Part shown: positions 1-8,588 of the stretch, in pieces
How the letters are laid out: each line of letters begins with the position of its first letter
Position numbering within the stretch: the stretch's first letter is position 1
NCBI GenBank assembly: GCA_036274895.1
Contig: DASUEU010000018.1
Location: forward strand, 62,001-126,000
Direction of reading: 5' to 3'
Length of the DNA stretch: 64,000 nt
From: CALMKX01 sp036274895
GTDB taxonomy: Bacteria; Acidobacteriota; Thermoanaerobaculia; Multivoradales; SZUA-115
Program-made: the position numbers and the translations under genes
The notes under the pieces: generated by a model
Database searches by the model: none
The model's input: the letters and a program-made list of their open reading frames with translations, nothing else
What the model was told of the DNA's origin: nothing

Positions 1-286
1 GCTGTTTCTCATGCAGGAACTGGATCAGCCCCGCTCTGGTCACGCGCGCCAGGTGACTGGCCGGGAACTTGCGGGCCGACTCGATCGCGTCCTGAACCTT
101 GTCAGCAGCCAGCGCCTGGGTCGCCTGCTTGGCGAAGATCAGCGACTGCTGCTTGGCCTTCCGGAAGAAGTAGAAGCGCTCGAAGATGACGTAGAAGGAC
201 CAGACCAACATCGCCAAGAGGATGATGATCACAGTCCGGGCGATGAAGCCCGACTGCTCCCACATGTGACCGAGTGACATGTCCAT
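1..286 (-). CDS. exbB: ExbB/TolQ/MotA-type proton channel subunit, N-terminal part (runs off the window)
   Basis: Only the first 95 codons are present; the rest lies beyond the left edge. The visible protein has a short N-tail, a hydrophobic segment at about residues 16-34 (ARTVIIILLAMLVWSFYVI), then a charged stretch FERFYFFRKAKQQ. This is the usual N-terminus of ExbB/TolQ proteins, which form the proton channel that energises TonB or TolA in the inner membrane. I chose the ATG at 286 because an AGGAGG-like site lies about 9 nt upstream; the in-frame ATG at 280 is the alternative. It lies 36 nt downstream of tonB on the same strand, which favours ExbB over TolQ. The family call is fairly firm, the exact subfamily is not. 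Confidence 0.8.
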   Translation of the reverse strand, partial: MDMSLGHMWEQSGFIARTVIIILLAMLVWSFYVIFERFYFFRKAKQQSLIFAKQATQALAADKVQDAIESARKFPASHLARVTRAGLIQFLHEKQ

Positions 287-322
287 GACTGACAGCTCCT
301 CCTTCTCAAAGCCCGGCGGGCC

Positions 323-1057
323 TTACTGCAGGGTGAAGTTGACGGTCAGCGTGAAGTACACGGCGACCGGTCGGTTATTGAGCATCGCAGGCCTGAACTT
401 CCACTTCTTCACCGCCTCGACGGCTGCCTGGTCGAGACCCAAGGGAAGAGGCTTCAAGACCTTGACGTTGGTCACGTTGCCGCTGGCGTCGATGACCGCC
501 TCGACGATCACGATGCCCTGGATCCGCGCGCGTCGCGCGGCTTCGGGATAGACCGGATTGACCTTGGTGATGGCCTCCGGCTTGGAGATGTTGCCGCCGA
601 CTCGGAGGATCTCTTCCTTCTCCGGCACGGGCTCGACCGCCCCGACCACTCCGCCCACGGTGCCACCGAGGACGCCGCCCTCGACACCACCCTCGACGCC
701 GCCCTCGACGCCGTAGTCGACGCCGGTGTCCTCGACCACTTCGGTTTGCTTGGGGATCTCCTGGGGGATCTCCACCGGCTGCACCGGCTCCTTGGGGACG
801 ATGACCTCCGGCTTGGGCGTCTCGATCTTTGGCTTCGGTGCCGGTGGAGGCGGAGGTGGGGGCGGAGGCGGAGGGGCCGCAGCCTGGAAGAAGCTCACCC
901 GGATCGGCGGCTCGGCGACCGGCGGCACGTTCCACACCTGGGCGAACACCGCGCCCGCCATCCACATGGCGTTGACGCCGAGGGAGATCAGCATCGCCCA
1001 GTAACGCCACTTCGGCCGGGGCCTCTTGATCGTCTCAACGAGGGAGTTCTCGAACAT
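323..1057 (-). CDS. tonB: TonB energy-transducing protein
   Basis: 244 residues. TonB carries proton-motive energy from ExbB/ExbD in the inner membrane to TonB-dependent receptors in the outer membrane. The architecture is complete: a cytoplasmic tail, a single membrane segment at about residues 20-40, a run of eleven prolines near residue 65 followed by a Pro/Lys/Glu-rich periplasmic linker, a Gly-Val repeat (GVEGG repeated three times) around residues 117-135, and a C-terminal TonB domain from about residue 165 with the PVYPEAARRARIQG and VKKWKFRPA motifs. The ATG at 1057 is preceded by AGGAGA. It lies between an upstream TPR lipoprotein and a downstream exbB, as in many TonB operons. The Gly-Val repeat inside the spacer is somewhat unusual. 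Confidence 0.93.
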   Translation of the reverse strand: MFENSLVETIKRPRPKWRYWAMLISLGVNAMWMAGAVFAQVWNVPPVAEPPIRVSFFQAAAPPPPPPPPPPPAPKPKIETPKPEVIVPKEPVQPVEIPQEIPKQTEVVEDTGVDYGVEGGVEGGVEGGVLGGTVGGVVGAVEPVPEKEEILRVGGNISKPEAITKVNPVYPEAARRARIQGIVIVEAVIDASGNVTNVKVLKPLPLGLDQAAVEAVKKWKFRPAMLNNRPVAVYFTLTVNFTLQ

Positions 1058-1095
1058 TCCTGGTCTCTCCTGGGCGAGCTCGGGGGAGGTGCGGC

Positions 1096-1950
1096 TCAGC
1101 GAGCGGCCGGTGCCTGCGCTGCTGCCTTCTCCGCCGCCTCTCGTTCCTTCTTTTCCTTTTCCAGCTGAGCCTGGCGGATCGCCTTGGCCTTCTCCTGGTA
1201 TACCTTGGCTTCTTCGACGATCAGCGCCGCCTTCTCCAGGTCCGGCTCCATGTTCGCCTTCACGCGCAGGAGCAGGCCGTAGTAGACGTTGGCCTCGAAG
1301 TAGTCGGGCTTGATCTTGAGCGCGTCCGCCTCGGCCGCGAGCCCCATCGCCACGGCTTCTGCGCGCTGCTCCGGGGTCAGCTTCGGATCCCGATAGGCCT
1401 TGTCCCAGCAGATGGCGGCGATGCCGTGGAAGAGCTCGGCGTCGGGCTTGGGCTGACGGCGGATGTACTGGAGGGATTCGGTGAGGCGGCCGGCCTTCAT
1501 CAGGATGGTGGCGTAGGCCTTGGTGGCGTCCGGGTCACCCGGCTTCTCGCGCAGGATGCTCGTCAGTCTGGCGAGAGCCTCGTCATAGCGCTCGGTGTTG
1601 AGCAGGGTGGTCAGCAGGTACTCGCGGACCTTCTCGTCTTTCGGAAACGCGGCGAGGTACTTCTCGAAGGCATCGATCGCGGTGGTGGCGAACTTGAGGT
1701 TCTCTGCCGACTTGTCACCGGGGCGGTAGAGCGCCATGGCCGAGAGCCCCACACTGCGCCACGCCGGCTTGAAGCCCGGGTCGAGCTGAAGACCCTTCTG
1801 GAACTGGTCCAGCGCCTTTTTGTAGTCCTCGGCCTCGTAGAGACGGTTGCCTTCCTTCAGCTCGATCCGCGCCTGCAACCTGCCGCACCCGGAGGCGAGC
1901 ACGAGGGCAAGCGGCAACAGCAGCAAGAGGGGCTTTCGGGAGCTTCGCAT
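1096..1950 (-). CDS. TPR-repeat lipoprotein
   Basis: 284 residues. The start at 1950 places a lipoprotein signal peptide (about residues 1-21, ending in LVLASGC) at the N-terminus; an upstream start would bury it, so I reject the longer frame. After the lipidated Cys the protein is built of helical TPR-like units, for example EGNRLYEAEDYKKALDQFQKGLQLDPGFKPAW and later units ending DALKIKPDYFEANVYYGLLLR. The C-terminus is a charged Lys/Glu/Ala tail. It is the first gene of a string with tonB and exbB (38 nt to tonB), so a role in periplasmic scaffolding for TonB-linked uptake is plausible but inferred. The specific function is unknown. Confidence 0.8.
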   Translation of the reverse strand: MRSSRKPLLLLLPLALVLASGCGRLQARIELKEGNRLYEAEDYKKALDQFQKGLQLDPGFKPAWRSVGLSAMALYRPGDKSAENLKFATTAIDAFEKYLAAFPKDEKVREYLLTTLLNTERYDEALARLTSILREKPGDPDATKAYATILMKAGRLTESLQYIRRQPKPDAELFHGIAAICWDKAYRDPKLTPEQRAEAVAMGLAAEADALKIKPDYFEANVYYGLLLRVKANMEPDLEKAALIVEEAKVYQEKAKAIRQAQLEKEKKEREAAEKAAAQAPAAR

Positions 1951-2090
1951 AGGGGATTCCGCCGTCGTAAGAGAAGTGGTCCGAACCGTTCGGCTTCGAC
2001 CGCGCCTGAGTAGCCCCTCCGGGGCCGCGGGCCCGCCTGGGTCGTTTGAGAACCCGGGCATCCTACCCCAGAAGACCGGCAAGAAGTCAA

Positions 2091-3413
2091 TCACCTGCTA
2101 CCCCCCAACGCTCGCTTGAGCCAGCTCCCTTTAACGCCTTTCATCATCTTCTGCATCCCCTTGAACTGCTTGAGCAAACGGTTGATCTCCTGCACCGTTG
2201 TGCCCGATCCGCGGGCGACTCGAAGCTTGCGCGAGCCGTTCAGGACGTCCGGCCGCCGGCGCTCGAGAGGGGTCATGGAGTTGATGATGGCCTCGACCCG
2301 CCGGAACTGCTTCTCGTCGACTTTGGACACGTCGAGGTCCCGAAGTGGACCCATCTTGGGAAAAAGTTCGAGCAGCTGGCCGAGTGGGCCCATGCGCGAG
2401 ATCTGGCGCAGCTGGTCGCGCAGGTCCTCGAGGGTGAACTCCTTGGTCACCAGGCGCTTCGCCAAGCGCTCCGTCTCGGCCGCGTCGAGGCCGTGCTCGG
2501 CCTTCTCGATCAGGGCCAGCACGTCGCCCATGCCGAGCATGCGCGAGGCCATGCGGTCGGGGCGGAAGGGCTCGAGGTCGGCCGATTTCTCGCCCACGCC
2601 GACGAAACGGATCGGCACCTGGGCGACGGTACGGATGGAGAGAGCTGCGCCGCCGCGGGTGTCGCCGTCGAGCTTGGTCAGGATGGCGCCGGAGAGGGGC
2701 AGGGCCGCTGCGAACTCTGAAGCGCTCTTGACGGCGTCCTGGCCGGTCATGGCGTCGGCGACGAAGAGAGTCTCCGAGGGCTCCAGCGCCTTGGCGAGGG
2801 CCACCACCTCGGCCATCAGCTCGGCGTCGACGTGGAGACGGCCGGCCGAGTCGACGATCACCACGTCGAAGCCGCGGTCACGGGCCTCCTTGAGGGCGCG
2901 GGGCGCCAGGGAGAGCACGGTGTCCCCGGGCTGGGGCGTGACCACCTGCACCCCCACCCCCGCACCCACCTGGACCAGCTGCTCGACGGCCGCGGCCCGG
3001 CGCAGGTCCGCGGCCACCAGCATCGGGTAGCGGCCCCGCCCGGAGAGGAACTGCGCGAGCTTGCCGGCGGTGGTGGTCTTGCCCGAGCCCTGGAGACCGA
3101 CGAGCAGGATCACGGCGGGCCGGCGGTCGAGCCGAAGCTCGCCTCCCGCCTCGCCCAGCAGCTCGACGAGCTCGTCGCGGACGATCTTGACGACCTGCTG
3201 GTCCCCGGTGAGGCTGCCCAGGACCTCCTGGCCCAGGGCCTTCTCCCGGATGCGCTCGATGAAGGGCTTGACGACGCGGACGTGGACGTCGGCCTCGAGG
3301 AGGGCGAGTCGGATCTCGCGCAGAGCTGCCTCGAGGACCTCGGCGTTGATCCGGCCCTCGCCCCGGAGGCGCTTGAAGACTTGTTGGAGTTTGCCCTGGA
3401 GGCCTTCGAACAT
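2091..3413 (-). CDS. ffh: Signal recognition particle protein Ffh
   Basis: 440 residues, close to the usual 450. Ffh is the GTPase of the bacterial SRP; with 4.5S RNA it binds hydrophobic nascent chains and docks on FtsY for delivery to SecYEG. Visible elements are the N-domain, the G1 loop GLQGSGKTTTAGKLA near residue 105, DSAGR as the G3 motif (usually DTAGR), TKLDGD as G4, and the M domain with its Met-rich C-terminus (KQFKGMQKMMKG). I start at the ATG at 3413 because MFEGLQGKLQQVFK is the standard N-terminus and the open frame upstream has no such similarity. It is transcribed toward the tonB string, with 140 nt between. Confidence 0.97.
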   Translation of the reverse strand: MFEGLQGKLQQVFKRLRGEGRINAEVLEAALREIRLALLEADVHVRVVKPFIERIREKALGQEVLGSLTGDQQVVKIVRDELVELLGEAGGELRLDRRPAVILLVGLQGSGKTTTAGKLAQFLSGRGRYPMLVAADLRRAAAVEQLVQVGAGVGVQVVTPQPGDTVLSLAPRALKEARDRGFDVVIVDSAGRLHVDAELMAEVVALAKALEPSETLFVADAMTGQDAVKSASEFAAALPLSGAILTKLDGDTRGGAALSIRTVAQVPIRFVGVGEKSADLEPFRPDRMASRMLGMGDVLALIEKAEHGLDAAETERLAKRLVTKEFTLEDLRDQLRQISRMGPLGQLLELFPKMGPLRDLDVSKVDEKQFRRVEAIINSMTPLERRRPDVLNGSRKLRVARGSGTTVQEINRLLKQFKGMQKMMKGVKGSWLKRALGGSR

Positions 3414-3527
3414 CCTTGCTCCGCCCTCGGCCGGATCAACCCGCGCCAAAAGGCGCGCTATGGTACCACCTCGACAGCGACCCACCCCATCCGGAAGAAA
3501 GAAATTACGGGAGCAAGGGCTGTGCCG

Positions 3528-3609
3528 GAGCCCTCACCCCCTCGGTCCCCCTCTCCCGGAGGTCGGTGTGGGCGGGCCGGGAGAGGGGCAGGGGTGGGGG
3601 CTCCTCACG
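3528..3609. repeat. REP-like palindromic intergenic repeat
   Basis: An imperfect long palindrome of C-rich and G-rich halves. The inner arms CTCTCCCGG (3551-3559) and CCGGGAGAG (3577-3585) are perfectly complementary, and the outer parts are CCCTCACCCC and GGGGTGGGGG. The same motif (CTCACCCCC...CTCTCCC...GGGAGAGG...GGTGAGG) recurs near 12190-12520 and 50481-50530. It fills the convergent gap between ffh's promoter side and the end of the esterase gene, and its right edge carries the TGA stop of that gene. Confidence 0.75.
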
Positions 3610-4654
3610 GACACGTCGCCAGCGCGCCGGTGTCGGTCAGCGCCGGGGCCGATGCTCCCCCCGGCTGCAAGTGCGAGTACGTGACACCGGCCTGGAGATC
3701 CTCGACCTCGAGCTCCACCTCGACGTCCGTGGTGCCCGCGGCGAAGACCCAAAAGCGGTCGTTGATGACGCAGGCGTCGAGCACTTTGACCTGGAGCTCC
3801 CAATTGTCGGCCTGGAAGAACCAGAACAGGCCCGAGTCCCGGGTGCGCTCTTCGGCCACGCGCGCGGCGCCGGTCGCGCCCCCGGCTGTGCGGAAGGATG
3901 CGGTCACAGCGAAGCGTCCGTCCCCCAGGCAGAGCCGGGTCGGAGTCGGCACACAGCCTCCTGCCGTGCCGTAGCGCTGGGCGAGGAGGAACGTGAAGCC
4001 GTCCGCCAGAGTGGTCGGTGGCCAGCCGCTGTGTCCGAAGCCGGGGGCGATCTCTTCCTGCCAGGGTACGCCCAGCCGCTGCCACTGCCCGACCAGGGCG
4101 CTGTAGCTCGCGCCGGTGAAATTCGGGTCGGTCGTGCCGTAATACATAAGGAGAGGAGCCACGTAGTCCGGATCGGCCAGGGCCAGGACCGTGCGGTAGG
4201 GCGCCCCCAGGATGAAGACCCCGGCGAAGCGAGTGCGCGCCGCGTACGCGAGCACGGCGGCATAGGCCCCCCCAGCCGAGTGCCCGGCAATCGAGATGCG
4301 CGCCTCGTCCACCGGCAACTCCGCGCGCAGGCGGTCGAGGGCGAGCGCGATGGTGCGATCGTCGGCCCCCACGCCGAAGCCCAGGTTGGAGGTGGCCTTG
4401 GTCATCACCAGCACGCAGCCGGCGGCGTCCGCCTCCCCTTGGAGCAGGCCCTGCCACGCTTCGGGAGAGGAGCCAGAGCCGTGCAGGAAGACGATCACCG
4501 GCACCGGCTGGGTCTGATCGAGGGTGGCCGGCAGGTAGCGCAGGGCGTAGACCCCGGTCTCCGGGATCGACCAGCGCTGCCAGCCGGGCGTGGCCGCAGG
4601 AGCCGCCCACGGGATCGCGAGGGCGAGCAGCGAGAGGATGACGAGGCGCTTCAC
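3605..4654 (-). CDS. Secreted alpha/beta hydrolase (PHB-depolymerase/esterase-like) with a C-terminal beta domain
   Basis: 349 residues with a signal peptide (about 1-21). The catalytic fold is at about 25-230: the nucleophile is in GHSAGG (Ser126), the acid is probably Asp176 in TTDPNF, and the base is His208 in GFGHSG, all in the right order for an esterase of the LpqC/PHB-depolymerase kind. After a CVPTPTRLCL linker comes a roughly 105-residue domain (241-345; DGRFAVTASFRT, SGLFWFFQADNWELQVKVLD) that also occurs twice at the C-terminus of the 57.0-60.7 kb protein. A GTG start at 4654 is chosen because it begins the signal peptide. It is divergent from pyk, 43 nt apart. The substrate is unknown. 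Confidence 0.82.
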   Translation of the reverse strand: MKRLVILSLLALAIPWAAPAATPGWQRWSIPETGVYALRYLPATLDQTQPVPVIVFLHGSGSSPEAWQGLLQGEADAAGCVLVMTKATSNLGFGVGADDRTIALALDRLRAELPVDEARISIAGHSAGGAYAAVLAYAARTRFAGVFILGAPYRTVLALADPDYVAPLLMYYGTTDPNFTGASYSALVGQWQRLGVPWQEEIAPGFGHSGWPPTTLADGFTFLLAQRYGTAGGCVPTPTRLCLGDGRFAVTASFRTAGGATGAARVAEERTRDSGLFWFFQADNWELQVKVLDACVINDRFWVFAAGTTDVEVELEVEDLQAGVTYSHLQPGGASAPALTDTGALATCP

Positions 4655-4697
4655 GGTCGCCAGGATACACCCCTCCACCTCGTATACTCCCGCCGCC

Positions 4698-6131
4698 ATG
4701 GAACGTCGCGCCAAGATCGTCGCCACCCTCGGTCCCGCCTCCTCCCAGCCTCGGATGATCGCCCGCCTGCTGCGCGCGGGCGTGGACGTCTTCCGCCTGA
4801 ACCTGTCGCACGGCACCCACACCGACCACGCGCAGCGCATCGCCGCGGTGCGCCAGGAGGCCGCGACCCTGGGCCGCTTCGTGCCCGTGCTCCTCGACCT
4901 GATGGGACCTCGCTATCGCCTGGCCGAGATCGCGGACGGGCCGCGGATGCTCAAGCGCGGCCAGACCGTCCGCCTGGGCCCTGCGGAGCGGGGCGCCGAT
5001 CTGCCGGTCGACGACCCCGACCTGCTCGCCCACGTCAAGGTCGGCGAGCGCATCCTGATCGACAACGGTCTGGTCGAGCTCGAGGCCGAGAGCAAGAAGG
5101 GCAAAGTGGTGGTCGCCCGGGTGGCGACCGGCGGACCGGTCTCGACCCGCAAGGGCATCAACCTGCCCGACAGCGAGCTGGGGTTCTCGATCTCGGAGAA
5201 GGACCGAAGCGACATCGCCTTCGCGGTCGCCGAGGGAGCCGACTACCTGGCTGCGAGCTACGTCGCCTCGCCCAGGGACTTGACCGCCCTGCGCGAGGTC
5301 GTCCAGAGCCATGGCGGAACGATCCCCCTGGTGGCCAAGATCGAGCGCGCCTCGGCGATCGCCCACATGGAAAAGCTGGTCACCGCGGCGGACGCCGTGA
5401 TGGTGGCCCGGGGCGACCTCGGGGTCGAGGTACCGATCGACCAGGTGCCGGTGCTGCAGAAGCGCATCGTGCTCGCCGGCCGGGCCACCGCCACGCCGGT
5501 GATCGTCGCCACCCAGATGCTCGAGTCGATGATGGAGAGGCCCCGGCCCACCCGCGCCGAGGTCACCGACGTGGCCAACGCCGTGCTCGAGGGTGCCGAC
5601 GCGCTGATGCTCTCCGGCGAGACCGCGGCCGGCCGCTATCCGGTCGAGGCGGTCGAGACCATGGCGCGGGTGATCGCCACCGCCGAAGAGTATCGGCGTG
5701 ACGTGCCCGAGGTGGTCTCCCACCCGACCTTGCCGGGCCACCTGGCCGACAACCCCGGCCTGGCGATCGCCGACGTGGTCTGCGCCTCGGCGGCCCACGC
5801 CGCCTCGCGGCTGGGCGTGTCGATGATCGTGGCCTTCTCCCAAGGCGGCTTCACCGCCCGCTCGATGGCCCGCTACCGGCCCCAGGCGCCGATCCGCATC
5901 TTCACCTGGGACGAAGCCGTGGCTCGCCGGGTGCAGCTGATCTGGGGAGTGCGCCCCTTGCTGATGAACCGCGACGTGGACCACCTCGACCAGGTGGTCC
6001 AGGTGGTGGACCGCCGCCTGCGCGAGGAGAAGCTCGCGCGCCCGGGCGAGTCGATCGTGCTGCTGATGGGCGACCCGATCCGCGACCGGCCGATGACCAA
6101 CCTGATGCGCGTCCACCGCTTCGGCCGCTGA
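4698..6131 (+). CDS. pyk: Pyruvate kinase
   Basis: 477 residues, normal length. It converts phosphoenolpyruvate and ADP to pyruvate and ATP, the last step of glycolysis. The start MERRAKIVATLGPASS is the family's usual N-terminus; NLSHGTHTDH, VARGDLGVE (Mg/PEP site) and the VATQMLESM helix followed by PTRAEVTDVANAVLEGADALMLSGETAAG are diagnostic. The C-terminal allosteric-type domain is present. No Shine-Dalgarno sequence is seen before the ATG; a TATACT hexamer at 4683-4688 would place transcription start within a few bases of the ATG, so a very short or absent leader is possible. The metallophosphoesterase gene follows after 4 nt. Confidence 0.97.
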   Translation: MERRAKIVATLGPASSQPRMIARLLRAGVDVFRLNLSHGTHTDHAQRIAAVRQEAATLGRFVPVLLDLMGPRYRLAEIADGPRMLKRGQTVRLGPAERGADLPVDDPDLLAHVKVGERILIDNGLVELEAESKKGKVVVARVATGGPVSTRKGINLPDSELGFSISEKDRSDIAFAVAEGADYLAASYVASPRDLTALREVVQSHGGTIPLVAKIERASAIAHMEKLVTAADAVMVARGDLGVEVPIDQVPVLQKRIVLAGRATATPVIVATQMLESMMERPRPTRAEVTDVANAVLEGADALMLSGETAAGRYPVEAVETMARVIATAEEYRRDVPEVVSHPTLPGHLADNPGLAIADVVCASAAHAASRLGVSMIVAFSQGGFTARSMARYRPQAPIRIFTWDEAVARRVQLIWGVRPLLMNRDVDHLDQVVQVVDRRLREEKLARPGESIVLLMGDPIRDRPMTNLMRVHRFGR

Positions 6132-6135
6132 GCCC

Positions 6136-7629
6136 GTGCGCCTTCGCAGCTTCTTCACCCGTGGCCGGCTGGCGGCCCTCGGCGTGGTCGCCTCGCTCGG
6201 GGTGGCCGATGCCTGCTGGCTCGAGCCCTACCGGCTGCTGGTGCGCGAGGAGGTGCGGCTGCCGCTGGCCGCCTCGCCCCTCTCGGTGATCCACCTCTCC
6301 GACCTCCACATCGCGAGCGAGTCGATCGTCGAGCGCCGCCTGCTCCGGCGGGTGGCGGCCGAGCAGCCGGACCTGATCCTGCTCTCCGGCGACCTGATCT
6401 CCGACTCAAAGTCCGGCACCAAGGTGATGGCCCACACCCGGGCGGCGCTCGCGGTGCTGCGCGAGCTGGCGGCGATCGCCCCCCTCTACGCCGTCCAGGG
6501 CCACAGCGAGTACCACGGTTGGGTGGTGGCCCAGCTGGGGGCCAGCGGCCTGACCTGGCTGTCCAATGAAGGCCGCCTGGTGGGCGGAGCGCAGCCCGTG
6601 CTCCTGCTGGGCCTCAACCAACAGGTGGGCCGCGACGAGCTGGTCTCGGAGCCCGAGCCTCCCTTGGCCCCGCTCACCGTGGACGGCCGCGGCGCCTACG
6701 GCCGGGCCCTCTCCGGCAAGCCCAACCATTACAGCCACTACGACCCCGACCCGGCGAGCTTGACGGACGAGCCGGCTCCTTACGCCTGGAGCGGCTACGA
6801 GGTCTCCTGCGAGCTGCGCTTCGCCGACCGGGACTCCGAAGGGGCCTTGACCCTGCACAGCCGCTACCCCCTGGGCGAGGACCGCATGCTCACCTTCGGT
6901 CGCTCGAGCCCCGACGACGGCAGCTCTTCGAGCTTCCTGCTCTTCGGCCATGGCACGGGAATGAGCGAGGGCTCCTTCGACACCGGCATCGAGCCGGAGC
7001 CCGGCCGCTGGTATCGGCTGCGGGTGCGCACCCGGACCAGCCCGGAGGCGGTGCGCGTCGAGGCCAGGGTCTGGGCCGCCGGCGAGCCCGAGCCGGAGGG
7101 CTGGCAGGCCTGGGGGGTGGACCGCACGCCCGAGCGGCTGCCGGCCGGAACGGTCGGCTTCTGGGCGCGGGAGGGAGCTGTCGCCTATCGCGACCTGAGG
7201 GTCACGGCGGCGGACGGCACCGTGCTGCTCGCGGACCCGCTGGCCGGGCCCGAGCCGCCCCGGGGTTTTCGCAACGGGCCGCGGGGCACCCGGCTCGAGC
7301 TCGCTCTGGCCCGCTCTCCGGCCGTTCCCGCCGGCACGCCGACCCTGGTGCTGACCCACGTGCCCGACCCGATCCTCGAAGCGGCCGAGCGGGGGATCGA
7401 CGCCATGCTCGCCGGCCACACCCACGGCGGGCAGGTGCGGATGCCGGGCTTCGCCCTCGTCACCCGGACCCCCCTCGGCCGTTCCTTCGACCGCGGTGTC
7501 TTCGACCTGCCCCGAGCCAACCCCCGCGGCTCCACCCGGCTCTACATCAACTCGGGGGTGGGCATGTCCTGGCTGCCGATCCGTTTCCTCTGCCCGCCGA
7601 AGTACGCGGTGGTCAAGATCGGGATCTAG
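6136..7629 (+). CDS. YaeI-type metallophosphoesterase with a large inserted beta-sandwich-like domain
   Basis: 497 residues; typical relatives are about 270-320. An N-terminal signal or anchor (about 8-25) precedes a calcineurin-like core with DLH (56-58), GDL (85-87), LTH (406-408) and GHTHGGQ (427-433). Between the third and fourth motif blocks sit about 220 extra residues (roughly 165-390) rich in beta-strand patterns, including FHSRYPL-like and GRWYRLRVRTRT stretches, like a concanavalin/LamG or DUF1080-type fold. The usual GNH(D/E) motif reads GHSE at 122-125, so the Asn-His pair is altered. GTG start, 4 nt after pyk. It overlaps the convergent MBL gene by four bases (CTAG). The likely role is a periplasmic or membrane-side phosphodiesterase; the substrate is unknown. 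Confidence 0.82.
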   Translation: MRLRSFFTRGRLAALGVVASLGVADACWLEPYRLLVREEVRLPLAASPLSVIHLSDLHIASESIVERRLLRRVAAEQPDLILLSGDLISDSKSGTKVMAHTRAALAVLRELAAIAPLYAVQGHSEYHGWVVAQLGASGLTWLSNEGRLVGGAQPVLLLGLNQQVGRDELVSEPEPPLAPLTVDGRGAYGRALSGKPNHYSHYDPDPASLTDEPAPYAWSGYEVSCELRFADRDSEGALTLHSRYPLGEDRMLTFGRSSPDDGSSSSFLLFGHGTGMSEGSFDTGIEPEPGRWYRLRVRTRTSPEAVRVEARVWAAGEPEPEGWQAWGVDRTPERLPAGTVGFWAREGAVAYRDLRVTAADGTVLLADPLAGPEPPRGFRNGPRGTRLELALARSPAVPAGTPTLVLTHVPDPILEAAERGIDAMLAGHTHGGQVRMPGFALVTRTPLGRSFDRGVFDLPRANPRGSTRLYINSGVGMSWLPIRFLCPPKYAVVKIGI

Positions 7630-8588
7630 ATCTCGATCACCTGGCCGTCGGCCAGGACGTGGAAGCCGCGCTTCTCGATGTTCCTGCGCGCCTCGGAGTC
7701 GCCGTCCAGGGCCGGGTTCGAGTGGTTCAGGTGGGTGAAGAAGACCTCGAGCTTGCCCGCCGCCACCAACGGCCCCAGGGTCTCCATCGAGTCCACGATC
7801 AGGGGATGGCCGATCTCGGCCAAGTTGCGGTCCGGTAGCTCGTCGCCAGAGTAGAAGGTAGCGTCGAGCAGGGCGACGTCCACGCCGACCAGGGCCTCGA
7901 GGATCGAGGGCGACCACTTGCGCCAGGGATCGGTGTCCGGGATGTAGAGCAGGGTCCGGCGCGGCCCCTTGACCTTGTAGCCGAAGGTGTCGGTGTACTC
8001 GGCCCGGTGCGGCACGCTGAGGGGCGTGACCGTCACCCCCTGGCCGAGCGCCACGGCCTGGCCGGACTCGAGGGCCCTGGGCTGGACGTTGCCCAGACGC
8101 ACCAGCTGGTCCCAGGGGGCGTTCTTGGCCAGGAAGTCCACCATCCGCTGCGTCCCCCAGGCCGGGATGCCCTTGGTGTGCATCGACTCGTAGCCCAGGT
8201 GCGCCAAGCCGGTGTAGTGGCCCATGTGGGCGTGGGTCAGGAACACGCCCGAGATCAGCCCGCGGTCGATGCGCTCCGGGGCACCGCTGCGGTACGGCCG
8301 CAGCTTCTCGATCTGGGCCGGTAGATCGGGGGTGGCGTCGAACAGATAGCGCTCGTTGGTCTCCGGCAGGATCAAGGCCAACGAGGCCACGGCGCGCGAG
8401 CGCGCCGGATCCCGCCGGGCCGCCGAGCAGCGGGTGCAGGCGCAGCCGGTCTGGGGGAAGCCGCCGTCCTGGGCGGTACCGAGGACGAGGATGCGCGGGC
8501 CGGCGGCCGGCGTCTCGGCCCGGCTCGAAAGCCAGGTCACGGCACCGAGCAGGCCGGCGACGGCCAGCAGGAAAAAGCGAGGGCTCAT
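7626..8588 (-). CDS. PqqB-like metallo-beta-lactamase-fold hydrolase, exported
   Basis: 320 residues with an N-terminal hydrophobic segment (about 5-22). After it comes LVLGTAQDGGFPQTGCACTRC, the N-terminal signature of PqqB-like MBL proteins with a Cys cluster. The metal motif is THAHMGHYTG, i.e. HxHxGH in place of the common HxHxDH, followed by a conserved HR (VPHRAEYTDTFG), IPDTDPW and FFTHLNHSN. No other pqq genes are visible, so a role in PQQ synthesis is not supported; a hydrolase on an unknown substrate is the safest call. Its ATG overlaps the stop of the upstream RND transporter gene by 4 nt, so the two are translationally coupled. Confidence 0.85.
   Translation of the reverse strand: MSPRFFLLAVAGLLGAVTWLSSRAETPAAGPRILVLGTAQDGGFPQTGCACTRCSAARRDPARSRAVASLALILPETNERYLFDATPDLPAQIEKLRPYRSGAPERIDRGLISGVFLTHAHMGHYTGLAHLGYESMHTKGIPAWGTQRMVDFLAKNAPWDQLVRLGNVQPRALESGQAVALGQGVTVTPLSVPHRAEYTDTFGYKVKGPRRTLLYIPDTDPWRKWSPSILEALVGVDVALLDATFYSGDELPDRNLAEIGHPLIVDSMETLGPLVAAGKLEVFFTHLNHSNPALDGDSEARRNIEKRGFHVLADGQVIEI

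Noticed and set aside
7626..8588. PqqB of a PQQ biosynthesis operon
   Set aside because: The N-terminal signature fits, but there are no pqqA, C, D or E genes nearby and the protein seems to be exported, unlike PqqB.
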